Assembly: GCA_040387555.1 (NCBI GenBank)
Contig: JAZKDO010000002.1
Coordinates: 124,001 to 188,000 of the forward strand
Source of the DNA: UBA4416 sp040387555
Lineage (GTDB): Bacteria; Bacteroidota; Bacteroidia; B-17B0; Aurantibacillaceae
Direction of reading: 5' to 3'
DNA: 64,000 nucleotides
Shown: piece by piece, positions 35,873-44,522 of the stretch
Layout of the letters: each line of letters starts with the position of its first letter
Numbering within the stretch: the first letter of the stretch is position 1
Made by a program: the position numbers and the translations under genes
Notes under the pieces: model-generated
The model's input: only the letters and a program-made list of their open reading frames with translations
Databases searched by the model: none
Told to the model about the DNA's origin: nothing

Positions 35873-37065
35873 TGCAAAAAAAAAGTGTAATTATTATTGG
35901 TGGCGGGCCAGCATCTCTGATGCTGGCCTGTTCTTTAAACACTGATAAGGTTACGGTTTCCATTTATGAAAAAAACGCTGCCCTGGGACGTAAATTTTTA
36001 GTGGCCGGCAAAGGAGGATTCAACCTGACACATTCCGAAAATTTAGAACAGTTCTCAGAGCGTTATCATCCAAATTCATTTATAAAACCTTTTTTAAAAT
36101 GTTTTTCTAACATAGATCTTAGAAACTGGCTAAAGTCTGTTGGAATAGAAACCTATGTGGGAACTAGTAAGAGAGTATTTCCCATTAAAGGAATTAAACC
36201 AATTGAAGTATTAAAAGCTGTTGAAACGCAGTTACGAAAAAACAACATCAACGTTTTTTGTAATTATGAATGGAAAGGATGGACCGGCAATAAACTAGTT
36301 TTTTTACATGAAACAGAAGAAAAAATTGTGTCAGCAGATTTGGTCGTTTTTGCTTTAGGAGGCGCCAGTTGGAAAGTAACAGGGAGCGATGGCAGTTGGA
36401 CTTCTTATCTGAAAGAGAAAGGAATTAACATTCTTCCCTTCTATCCATCTAACTGTGCTTTTAAAATTAATTGGGAACCAGGTATTACAAAGCAGATTTC
36501 AGGACAGGCACTTAAAAATTGCGAATTCTCGTGTGGGCCTACCATTAAAAAAGGCGAGGCTGTTTTAACTGATTTTGGTATTGAAGGTAGCGGAGTTTAT
36601 GCCTTAAGTAAGGAAATACGAACTTCGTTAATATCAAACGGAAGAGCTGAGCTTATTGTCGATTTTAAACCGGATCTGTCTTTACAGGAATTACTGGATA
36701 GATTTGAAAGTAACACCAAACTTTCTGTTAAAGATATTTTAGAAAAGAAGGTTAATCTGTCTGCGGTGCAGATTCAGTTATTAAAAAACCAAACTAGTAA
36801 AGAAGACTATCATCAGCCAAATATTCTATGTAGTTTAATCAAATCATATCCAATAATGTTAGTCGATTTCGCACCCATTGATGAATCCATTTCAACGGTG
36901 GGAGGAATTGATCTGAAAGAAGTGACTGAAAACTTAGAACTGAAAAAGTTACCGAATCATTTTTGCATTGGTGAGATGCTGGATTGGGATGCGCCAACCG
37001 GTGGGTATTTATTACAGGCGTGTTTTAGTATGGGGAAGTTTCTTGCCGACAAATTGAAAAATTGA
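35872..37065 (+). CDS. HI0933/YhiN-like FAD-dependent flavoprotein (TIGR03862 type)
   Basis: The 397-residue protein starts with a dinucleotide-binding motif (V-I-I-I-G-G-G-P-A-S-L-M-L at about 6-18) and the family signature G-R-K-F-L-V-A-G-K-G-G-F-N-L-T-H. Its C-terminal FAD-contact segment is D-W-D-A-P-T-G-G-Y-L-L-Q-A-C. These are hallmarks of the BaiN/HI0933-like family of NAD(P)/FAD oxidoreductases, whose physiological substrates are mostly unknown. The start is GTG, overlapping the dipeptidase stop by one base, so expression is probably coupled. Confidence 0.87.
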   Translation: MQKKSVIIIGGGPASLMLACSLNTDKVTVSIYEKNAALGRKFLVAGKGGFNLTHSENLEQFSERYHPNSFIKPFLKCFSNIDLRNWLKSVGIETYVGTSKRVFPIKGIKPIEVLKAVETQLRKNNINVFCNYEWKGWTGNKLVFLHETEEKIVSADLVVFALGGASWKVTGSDGSWTSYLKEKGINILPFYPSNCAFKINWEPGITKQISGQALKNCEFSCGPTIKKGEAVLTDFGIEGSGVYALSKEIRTSLISNGRAELIVDFKPDLSLQELLDRFESNTKLSVKDILEKKVNLSAVQIQLLKNQTSKEDYHQPNILCSLIKSYPIMLVDFAPIDESISTVGGIDLKEVTENLELKKLPNHFCIGEMLDWDAPTGGYLLQACFSMGKFLADKLKN

Positions 37066-37120
37066 TAGCTATTAAGTATCGATTTTACTTTGTAAATTAG
37101 GCCTCTTAATTATACGAATA

Positions 37121-38539
37121 GTGCAAAACATAAAAGAATATTTTAACATTCTTGCTTCAAAAAGAAAAGGGCGGGGCATCACAAATTATTATTGGAAAGA
37201 GATTACTAATTATTGCAATTATTTTTCTCATGAAGATAGTTCCGTTTTAGAAGTTGGTTGCGGAAGCGGGGATTTATTAGCTGGCATTGCGGGAAGTAAA
37301 AAGACAGGTATTGATTTTAGCGAAGGACAAATTGCCTGGGCCAAGGAAAAGCATGCCGGAAAAAACATTGAGTTCCTTTTAATGGACGCCAATAATATTA
37401 CTCTTGAAGGTCCCTACGACTTTATTATCATTAGCAACCTGATTGGTTTTGTAGATGACATACAAGCTGTATTTGAACAGGTGAAAAAAGTATCTCATCC
37501 AAACACCAAGGTCCTTGTTCAGTATTATAATTCCTTATGGGAACCGGTTTTAAAATTTGGAGAATTGTTAGGTTTGAAAACCAAAACTCCTACGCAAAAC
37601 TGGTTGAATACAAAAGACGTTAATAATTTATTATTTGTATCAGGCTTTGATGTATACCGGAACAGTAAACGTTTTATTTTTCCGTTTTATATTCCATTGA
37701 TTGCAGAATTTCATAATTTGTTTCTAGCTAAATTTCCTATTTTCAGATTTTTTAGTTTAAATACCTATTCATTTGCAAAGCCTTTGCCAATAAGTAATCC
37801 CGAAGACTTTAAAACCAAATATTCCACAACAGTTGTTATTCCGGCCAGGAATGAAAGTGGTAATATTGAAAATGCGATTACCAGGTTGCCAAAATTTGGA
37901 AAGCATGTTGAGATTATTTTTATTGAAGGAAATAGTACGGATGATACCTGGCAAAAAATCCAGGAAATTCAGCAGAAATATGCGGCAACGCATGATATTA
38001 AAATAGGGCAGCAAAAAGGGAAAGGAAAAGCTGATGCAGTGCGTGAAGGTTATAAAATTGCTACCGGTGATATCCTGATGATCCTGGATGCAGACTTAAC
38101 GGTTCCGCCGGAAGATATCCCTAAATTTTATGATGCCATTGCAGGCAGTAAAGGTGATTTTATAAATGGAACACGATTAGTATATCCTATGGATAAGGAA
38201 GCGATGCGTTTTTTAAATTATCTAGGTAACCATTTCTTTAGCTGGGCTTTTACATGGTTGCTGGATCAGCGCTTTAAGGACACTTTGTGCGGAACCAAAG
38301 TAATGTTCAGAGAGGATTATATTAAGTTGACTAAAAACAGAAAATATTTTGGAGAGTTTGATCCCTTCGGAGATTTTGATTTATTATTTGGTGCTCACAA
38401 ACTAAATTTAAAAATTGTTGAAGTGCCTATCCGTTATAGGGAACGTACCTATGGTGAAACAAATATATCTAGATTTAAACATGGATTGATCTTATTACGG
38501 ATGTGCGCATTTGCAAGTCGTAAGTGTAAATTTATATAA
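37121..38539 (+). CDS. Fusion of class I SAM methyltransferase and GT2 glycosyltransferase
   Basis: Residues about 30-160 carry a Rossmann methyltransferase motif (V-L-E-V-G-C-G-S-G-D near 43-52, later Y-D-F-I-I-I-S-N-L). Residues about 236-472 are a GT-A family 2 domain: V-V-I-P-A-R-N-E-S-G-N, an acceptor-side E-G-N-S-T-D-D-T, the DxD-like L-D-A-D-L-T near 323, and C-G-T-K-V-M-F-R. The GT part resembles dolichyl-phosphate-mannose-synthase-like enzymes that glycosylate polyprenyl phosphate. One continuous frame joins both halves. The start is GTG 37121. The product probably modifies a lipid-linked sugar; the acceptors are unknown. Confidence 0.87.
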   Translation: MQNIKEYFNILASKRKGRGITNYYWKEITNYCNYFSHEDSSVLEVGCGSGDLLAGIAGSKKTGIDFSEGQIAWAKEKHAGKNIEFLLMDANNITLEGPYDFIIISNLIGFVDDIQAVFEQVKKVSHPNTKVLVQYYNSLWEPVLKFGELLGLKTKTPTQNWLNTKDVNNLLFVSGFDVYRNSKRFIFPFYIPLIAEFHNLFLAKFPIFRFFSLNTYSFAKPLPISNPEDFKTKYSTTVVIPARNESGNIENAITRLPKFGKHVEIIFIEGNSTDDTWQKIQEIQQKYAATHDIKIGQQKGKGKADAVREGYKIATGDILMILDADLTVPPEDIPKFYDAIAGSKGDFINGTRLVYPMDKEAMRFLNYLGNHFFSWAFTWLLDQRFKDTLCGTKVMFREDYIKLTKNRKYFGEFDPFGDFDLLFGAHKLNLKIVEVPIRYRERTYGETNISRFKHGLILLRMCAFASRKCKFI

Positions 38540-38573
38540 TTACATTAAAGTACATAATCCTTAAATTTAAAGT

Positions 38574-39035
38574 ATGAACGAAAGAATCTGGATCTATACT
38601 CTAAGCAAAGAATTAAGTCAGGAACAATTAACTGATTTTAAAGGACGTTGCCAAAATTTTGTAACTGGTTGGACAGCTCACGATGTTAGTCTTGACGCTT
38701 CTTTTGAATTGTATCAAAACCGTTTACTGATATTTAAAGTGAATGAAGTTAAGTATAATGCAAGTGGTTGTAGTATCGATAAGCAGGTTCGTTTTGTGAA
38801 AGAACTTGAACAGGCTTTTTCCGTTGAATTATTAAATAGGCTTTTGGTAGCTTATGAAAGTGACGGTACTATTGAAGTGGTAAAGCAATCACAAATAGGC
38901 GACTTACTTTCTTCTGGAAAAATCACTGAAAACACCTTGGTGTTTAATAATACAATCACTCAATCTTCTGAATTAGAAACAAATTGGAAACAGCCTTTGA
39001 ACAAAACCTGGCTTTCAAAGTATATAAACGCATAA
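38574..39035 (+). CDS. Conserved Bacteroidota protein, often labelled 'ABC transporter ATPase' without ATPase motifs
   Basis: The 153-residue soluble protein has W-I-Y near the N-terminus, then W-T-A-H-D, an E-L-Y-Q-N-R-L segment, S-G-C-S-I-D-K-Q-V-R-F and L-N-R-L-L-V-A-Y. I recall this pattern from a widespread Bacteroidota family that databases often call an ABC transporter ATPase. No Walker A, signature or Walker B motif is visible, so that name is unsupported. The invariant-looking S-G-C-S-I-D around a cysteine may be functional. It sits between the methyltransferase-GT2 gene and a P460-like lipoprotein; function unknown. Confidence 0.75.
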   Translation: MNERIWIYTLSKELSQEQLTDFKGRCQNFVTGWTAHDVSLDASFELYQNRLLIFKVNEVKYNASGCSIDKQVRFVKELEQAFSVELLNRLLVAYESDGTIEVVKQSQIGDLLSSGKITENTLVFNNTITQSSELETNWKQPLNKTWLSKYINA

Positions 39036-39047
39036 AATTTAAACACC

Positions 39048-39533
39048 ATGAAAAAACAGATGTTAGGAATTGGGTTCACTGCGGTAATGATTTCTTGTAT
39101 TTTTTTTTCGTGCAAAAAAGATATAGGGCAAAATCCTTTATTAGCATTTACGGATAAAGCGTTATTGGACAGTGCTAATAACACAGTGGCATTTGCATAT
39201 TATAAAAATGATCCTACTTCAGTTTATTCTGGAACAAACGGCCCCCATGGAGCTTTTAAATTAAAGTTCAATAAAAAAGCACTCCTGTCACTGACAGATA
39301 ATGGAAAGCTCCCCGCAGGGCAAAAGTTCCCTGATGGATCAATGATTGTAAAAGAAATCCCATCTAACGGATTATATGCCATAATGTATAAAAAGTCAGG
39401 CTCATGGCTTTGGTCAGAAGTCAACAAAGATGGTACGGTGGCCTATAGCGTAAATAAAAATGGTGATGGATGCATCGGTTGTCACAGCCAAACAGGACAC
39501 CGAGATTTAGTGGTGAGCTTTAATTTTTACTGA
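39048..39533 (+). CDS. Cytochrome P460-like c-type haem lipoprotein
   Basis: Signal peptide with a lipobox ending at C22 (F-F-S-C), so likely a lipoprotein. A single haem motif C142-I-G-C145-H146 lies near the C-terminus (followed by S-Q-T-G-H-R-D), as in the cytochrome P460 fold, with preceding F-P-D-G-S and W-x-W-S-E-V strands. P460 proteins bind a modified haem and some oxidise hydroxylamine; whether this one does cannot be read. It follows the previous gene by 12 bp and converges with the amidohydrolase gene one base away. Stop is TGA. Confidence 0.83.
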   Translation: MKKQMLGIGFTAVMISCIFFSCKKDIGQNPLLAFTDKALLDSANNTVAFAYYKNDPTSVYSGTNGPHGAFKLKFNKKALLSLTDNGKLPAGQKFPDGSMIVKEIPSNGLYAIMYKKSGSWLWSEVNKDGTVAYSVNKNGDGCIGCHSQTGHRDLVVSFNFY

Positions 39534-39534
39534 T

Positions 39535-42500
39535 CTAGAACCCACTTTCCTCACTATCGCAATGAAAATGCTGTTGCTTTTTAGGTTGTGGCTTAATTAC
39601 TTTCGCGCCTTTGTTTTTTTCTGTAATTAATTTAGCAATAATGCGCGCCCGTTCTTTTTTGATGTCCTCACGTAATTTCCCGTCTTCCTCTGTATCATAA
39701 TAAATCTGGCCATCAATAATAGTTTTGCTCACTTTCGCATATATACTCAGTGGATTGTCCGTCCATAAAACAAGGTCTGCAACTTTACCAACTTTAATAC
39801 TTCCCACTTTATCATCAATGTGCAGCATTTTTGCCGGATTTAATGTTACTAATTTTAAAGCCTGCACTTCCGTTAAGCCACCGTATTTAATGGACTTAGC
39901 AGCTTCCTGGTTCAAACGCCTTCCCATTTCTCCGTCATCCGAATTGATGGCAGTGTTTACTCCCGCTTTAGTCAACATGGAAGCGTTATATGGAATAGCA
40001 TCCATAACCTCCAGTTTGTAGGCCCACCAATCGGCGAAGGTTGAAGCATTGGCACCATGAGCCTTCATTTTATCAGCTAATTTATAACCTTCCAAAATAT
40101 GCGTAAACGTATTCACCTTAAATTTCATACTGTCTGCCACATGCATTAACATGTTTACTTCGCTTTGAACATAACTGTGACAAGTGATATAACGTTTGTT
40201 GTCTAAAATTTCAACGATCGCATCTAAATCCAGATTACGTTTTGGAGCAGCAGTTTTGCTTTGTTGAATTTGTTTAGGTGTTAATTTTGAAAAAGCAGCC
40301 ATTTGTTTTTTATAATCAGTTGCCCTGCTGAAATAGTCATAATACAACTGTTCCACGCCCATTCTTGTTTGAGGAAACCTCACCTGGTCAGGATTTAAAC
40401 CGTTAGAGTGTTTTACATTTTCGCCCAAAGCAAATTTGATAAAGCCTGGAGCATTTTCGTATTTAAATTCTTCAGGGCTTTTTCCCCATCTCAATTTAAT
40501 CAGGCAGCTTTGGCCGCCAATCGGATTAGCAGACCCATGCAGTAATTGCGCTGTGGTAACTCCTCCTGATAACTGACGATAGATATTAATATCATCGGAA
40601 TTGATTACATCGCTCATTCTTACTTCGGCTGAACTGGCTTCGGCTCCTTCATTTACGCTGAATAAGGCAATGTGTGAATGCTCATCAATAATTCCAGGCG
40701 TCAAATGCTTGCCTTTCCCATCAATAATTTTAATATTACCATTTTTTGGAATTTCTAGATTTGACCCAATGCGTTCAATTTTACCTTTTACAACATACAC
40801 ATCCTGATCATTTAAAACAGAATCTTTTTCATTGGTCCATACTGTAGCATGTTGAATCAGAATGCCATCATAACGGCTCTTAAACTTAGGCCAGGTGTCT
40901 TTGATTGCACCTTCGCTTACAATTTCACCGTATGCTGTGAATGGGTAAATCACTTTCCCGTAATTAATTGGCGATTCAGGCTTTGGTGTTTTATTTTTAG
41001 ATGTATCGGCTGCTGAACGTTTACGCAGGTTAAAGTTTAACCAGGTACCATCTGCATATTGACCAGCACCAGAAAAAGATGAGTCAATTTCATTATAGTT
41101 TCCTGATAACCGAATTGCAAAAGTTGAGTCGTATGGAAAACTTAAAGTCAGTAAATTATGTTTGAAGGCCACACTCACTTTTGCTTTCACACTGTCTTTT
41201 AAAAGCACCACGCCTGAATAATTCTCTTGTTCCTTGCTGATGGTTAGTTTATAGGTATTTGAATTGTAGCTTAATTGATAGACACCCTTTATCTCAGGTG
41301 CTGAAAGATCATTATAAACATGTTTTATGCCATTGCTCCATGTTTCATAAATGATGGATTCTTCTTCAAAAACAGGCCCGGATGTAATAAAAAAGTTTGC
41401 GAATTTACCAGTATTTAAGCTCCCTATTTTATCCTGTACACCGATAAAACTTGCAGGATTAAAAGTTAATGCCCGTAAGGCCATTTTTTCTGATAAGCCA
41501 TGTTTAACAGCTTTACGCAGGTTTTTTAAGAATGCAGATTTATCTTTTAAGTCGGATGTTGTAATGCAAAAAGAAATATTATTTTTTTCCAGTTCAGCTA
41601 AATTAGCAGGGGCCATCTCCCAGTGCTTTAAATCGGATAACGATGCCTGTTCTGCATCATAAGGATCTTCCACATCAATAGCTTCAGGAAAGTTTACAGG
41701 AATAATGAATTGAGCACCGGTGTTCTGAATGTCATATATTCTCTGATATTCATTTCCTCCGCCCTTTATAATATATTTTACTTTAAATTCATCGGCTATT
41801 TTTTTTCCACGAAGATCATTGAACTTATCGTTTCCTTCAAAAATTGCCGGAAGTTCCTGTAATTTAATAAAAGCATCAAGAGAAATATTATACTCGGTTT
41901 TTAACTGAGGGTTGCTGAGCATAGCGGAAGTGTTGTTTTTGTACCACTCGGCATCATAATATGTTTGACGCAAAAGGGCCATGGCTCCCATTAAGGAAGA
42001 AGGATATTCCTGGGGAGAACTTCCCTTGTTGAAAGAATAAAATCCCGCTGCCCTGTCTTTGATGATGCTTTCATTTTCCTTTAAAGTAGTAAGGTTAACT
42101 AACGCTCCACTGCCTCTCACGATGCCATCTTTTTGTACAGTCACCACAGATGCAAATCCAAGTTTTCGTAATTCGTCTGCTTTTTGTTGATTATGTAAAA
42201 ATAGCATATGAGCTTCACTTTCACTCTTAATTGCCTGGTTCCAACCAAATGCTCCTTTTTTTGGCAGGTCTGAAAAATCTGAGCGTCTAATTTCCGGCAT
42301 GCCATAGTCACTGTAAAGATCAATGAAGGCAGGATAGATATGTTTCCCTCGCAGATTTGTATTAATCGCATCTTTAGGGACTTCTAGCTTTTCGCCTGCA
42401 CGTAAAATTTTACCATCCTGCACAAGTAATGTTGCATTTTTGATAATTACTTCCGCATCCACATGAAGAATACAATTCGTGAATGCATAAATGCTATGAC

Positions 42501-42597
42501 TATTATTTGGTGCGCCATTTACAGGAAATGTTGTCTGACAAAACAGACTCGATGAAATCAGAAAAAGGAACAGTATGGAGGCAAAAAATTTATACAT
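39535..42597 (-). CDS. Exported tandem amidohydrolase with degenerate first metal site
   Basis: ATG 42597 opens a signal peptide (MYKFFASILFLFLISSSLFCQ); the longer frame to 42669 starts upstream of a probable transcription start. The 1,020-residue protein holds two imidazolonepropionase-like modules. The C-terminal one has the metal motif D-E-H640-S-H642 and later histidines (T-F-T-H, N-S-D-D). The N-terminal one reads D93-L-Y-S-D97 at the equivalent place, so its HxH is absent and it is probably structural. Both modules carry N-P-A-x-x-x-x-x-x-D-K-x-G-S-x-x-x-G-K. It should hydrolyse a cyclic amide or similar bond in the periplasm; the substrate is unknown. Confidence 0.88.
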   Translation of the reverse strand: MYKFFASILFLFLISSSLFCQTTFPVNGAPNNSHSIYAFTNCILHVDAEVIIKNATLLVQDGKILRAGEKLEVPKDAINTNLRGKHIYPAFIDLYSDYGMPEIRRSDFSDLPKKGAFGWNQAIKSESEAHMLFLHNQQKADELRKLGFASVVTVQKDGIVRGSGALVNLTTLKENESIIKDRAAGFYSFNKGSSPQEYPSSLMGAMALLRQTYYDAEWYKNNTSAMLSNPQLKTEYNISLDAFIKLQELPAIFEGNDKFNDLRGKKIADEFKVKYIIKGGGNEYQRIYDIQNTGAQFIIPVNFPEAIDVEDPYDAEQASLSDLKHWEMAPANLAELEKNNISFCITTSDLKDKSAFLKNLRKAVKHGLSEKMALRALTFNPASFIGVQDKIGSLNTGKFANFFITSGPVFEEESIIYETWSNGIKHVYNDLSAPEIKGVYQLSYNSNTYKLTISKEQENYSGVVLLKDSVKAKVSVAFKHNLLTLSFPYDSTFAIRLSGNYNEIDSSFSGAGQYADGTWLNFNLRKRSAADTSKNKTPKPESPINYGKVIYPFTAYGEIVSEGAIKDTWPKFKSRYDGILIQHATVWTNEKDSVLNDQDVYVVKGKIERIGSNLEIPKNGNIKIIDGKGKHLTPGIIDEHSHIALFSVNEGAEASSAEVRMSDVINSDDINIYRQLSGGVTTAQLLHGSANPIGGQSCLIKLRWGKSPEEFKYENAPGFIKFALGENVKHSNGLNPDQVRFPQTRMGVEQLYYDYFSRATDYKKQMAAFSKLTPKQIQQSKTAAPKRNLDLDAIVEILDNKRYITCHSYVQSEVNMLMHVADSMKFKVNTFTHILEGYKLADKMKAHGANASTFADWWAYKLEVMDAIPYNASMLTKAGVNTAINSDDGEMGRRLNQEAAKSIKYGGLTEVQALKLVTLNPAKMLHIDDKVGSIKVGKVADLVLWTDNPLSIYAKVSKTIIDGQIYYDTEEDGKLREDIKKERARIIAKLITEKNKGAKVIKPQPKKQQHFHCDSEESGF

Positions 42598-42666
42598 GGC
42601 GAAAGATTTATTAAAACAAATATAACATTCTGCCGTAGGTATTAAAACTTCAAGCTCGTAATTAAT

Positions 42667-42694
42667 CAAAGATAATTTGTTAAATTTGAGTCAA
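42667..42694 (-). promoter_or_regulatory. Promoter for the tandem amidohydrolase
   Basis: On the minus strand TTG (42694-42692), 17 bases, then TATCTTTG (42674-42667), an exact TAnnTTTG. It predicts a leader of about 65 bases before ATG 42597. A second element, TATATTTG (42624-42617), lies closer to the start without a well-spaced TTG. Confidence 0.55.
42681..42688 (+). promoter_or_regulatory. -7 element for the SirB2-cytochrome c gene, overlapping the opposing promoter
   Basis: TAAATTTG is an exact TAnnTTTG on the plus strand, 19 bases before ATG 42708 and entirely inside the spacer of the minus-strand promoter. No well-spaced TTG is visible. Confidence 0.4.
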
Positions 42695-42707
42695 TTAAAC
42701 TACGACT

Positions 42708-43313
42708 ATGGCAACAGGCATGTTACATTCTCACTACTTATTTGTAGTGCTTTTCACATTAATCTATATGATAAAAACGATCTTGCTTTTAAGTGATCGG
42801 GATGAACTTTTGGAAAAATTTAAAAAAAAGACTAAGGTCGTTGAAATGATTGTAAGTTTTGGGTTCCTGGCAACAGGTATATATTTAATGACCCAGATGC
42901 CTCACATCCCTGCACTCATGTATGTTAAGGTTGCTTTGATAATTTTATCAATTCCTTTAGCTGTAATTGGTTATAAAAAGAAAAACAAAGTACTTGCCAC
43001 TTTATCATTTTTTTTAATAGTAGTTTCTTTTGGAATTGCCGAAAAAGTAAAAAAAGAAAAATCAGGTGAAAAACTTGTAACCATTAGTGGTAAGCAAATC
43101 TTTGAAGAAAAATGTACCTTGTGTCATGGAGACGATGGAAAATTAGGAATGAGTGGAGCGAAGGATCTTTCTATAACGCAATTGGATCATGCAGGTATTG
43201 TAACCATTGTGACTGAAGGAAAAAATACAATGGCTTCCTATAAAGGCACCCTTTCACCTGAACAGATTGAAGCTGTTTCAGATTATATAGAAACTGATTT
43301 AAAAGGTAAATAA
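42708..43313 (+). CDS. SirB2-like membrane domain fused to cytochrome c domain
   Basis: Residues 1-118 contain four hydrophobic helices with H-S-H-Y near the start, resembling the SirB/SirB2 membrane family. Residues about 125-201 are a small class I cytochrome c with C136-T-L-C139-H140 and a candidate axial Met in N-T-M-A-S-Y. The segment G-T-L-S-P-E-Q-I-E-A-V-S-D-Y-I is the usual last helix. It should be a membrane-anchored electron carrier facing the periplasm. Its gene precedes hflX by 4 bp, suggesting cotranscription, although the functions appear unrelated. Confidence 0.82.
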   Translation: MATGMLHSHYLFVVLFTLIYMIKTILLLSDRDELLEKFKKKTKVVEMIVSFGFLATGIYLMTQMPHIPALMYVKVALIILSIPLAVIGYKKKNKVLATLSFFLIVVSFGIAEKVKKEKSGEKLVTISGKQIFEEKCTLCHGDDGKLGMSGAKDLSITQLDHAGIVTIVTEGKNTMASYKGTLSPEQIEAVSDYIETDLKGK

Positions 43314-43317
43314 TACA

Positions 43318-44517
43318 TTGAAACCGGATACACACTCAACAGAAACCTCAATACCAACTGCCGTTCTCATCGGTGTTATTAATAAACGCCAAAATGAAGC
43401 TTTATCATTTGAGTATTTAGATGAATTGGCATTTTTAGCCGAAACCTATGGTGTTGAAACTAAGAAAGTTTTTACTCAAAAATTGGAGAGGCCTGATAAA
43501 GCAACTTTTTTAGGTAAAGGAAAATTAAGTGATGTTAAAACGTATATAAAAGAAAACAAAATTACAATTGTGATTTTTGATGATGAGTTAACGCCTTCGC
43601 AACAACGTAATTTAGAAAAGGAATTAGGCACAAGGATATTAGACAGAACCACTTTGATTCTTGAAATATTTTCACAACGGGCGCAAACCGCACATGCTAA
43701 GACTCAGGTTGAGTTAGCTCAACTTCAATATTTATTACCACGTTTAACCGGTATGTGGACACACTTAGAGCGTCAACGCGGAGGCACTGGCACGCGCGGT
43801 GGAGCAGGGGAGAAAGAGATTGAAACAGACAGACGTATTGCGCGGGATAAAATTGCCCAGCTAAAGGAAGATCTCAAGGTGATTGACAAGCAAATGGCTA
43901 CGCAACGTAAAAACCGTGGAGAGTTTGTTCGTGTAGCGTTAGTTGGTTATACTAATGCCGGTAAATCTACTATCATGAATATGATTAGTAAAAGCGAAGT
44001 ATTTGCGGAAAACAAATTGTTTGCCACTTTAGATACCACTGTAAGAAAAGTGACCATCGATAATTTATTTTTTCTGTTAACGGACACTGTTGGATTTATC
44101 AGAAAACTGCCTACTCAATTAGTAGAAAGTTTTAAGAGTACACTGGATGAGGTTCGCGAAGCTGATGTTTTGTTACACGTCGTAGATATTTCACATCCAA
44201 ATTTTGAAGATCATATTAATGTTGTTCGCCAAACACTCATTGATATAGGAGCAGGAGATAAAGAAACAATACTGGTTTTTAATAAAATAGACGCCTTTAA
44301 GTACATCAAAAAAGATGAAGATGATTTGACACCTGTAACCCGTGAAAATTTGTCGTTGGAAGAATTGCAGAAAACCTGGATGACGAATCTCGATCAGACT
44401 TGCGTTTATATCAGTGCCAAAAACAAAGAGAATATCGCTGACTTTAAAAAACTGGTTTACGATACGGTGAAAAAAGTGCATGTGATCCGGTTCCCGTATA
44501 ATAATTTGTTTTATTAA
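43318..44517 (+). CDS. hflX: GTPase HflX
   Basis: A ribosome-associated GTPase that can split stalled ribosomes. The N-terminal HflX domain (with T-F-L-G-K-G-K and the F-D-D-E-L-T-P-S-Q-Q-R-N-L motif) is followed by the glycine-rich linker R-G-G-x-G-T-R-G-G-A-G-E. The G domain has Walker A G-Y-T-N-A-G-K-S-T at about 209-217, D-T-V-G-F-I (G3) and F-N-K-I-D (G4). At 399 residues it is full-length. The start is TTG 43318, four bases after the previous stop; no ATG is available before the conserved region. It converges with the broken barrel gene 5 bp away. Confidence 0.96.
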   Translation: MKPDTHSTETSIPTAVLIGVINKRQNEALSFEYLDELAFLAETYGVETKKVFTQKLERPDKATFLGKGKLSDVKTYIKENKITIVIFDDELTPSQQRNLEKELGTRILDRTTLILEIFSQRAQTAHAKTQVELAQLQYLLPRLTGMWTHLERQRGGTGTRGGAGEKEIETDRRIARDKIAQLKEDLKVIDKQMATQRKNRGEFVRVALVGYTNAGKSTIMNMISKSEVFAENKLFATLDTTVRKVTIDNLFFLLTDTVGFIRKLPTQLVESFKSTLDEVREADVLLHVVDISHPNFEDHINVVRQTLIDIGAGDKETILVFNKIDAFKYIKKDEDDLTPVTRENLSLEELQKTWMTNLDQTCVYISAKNKENIADFKKLVYDTVKKVHVIRFPYNNLFY

Positions 44518-44522
44518 GAATT

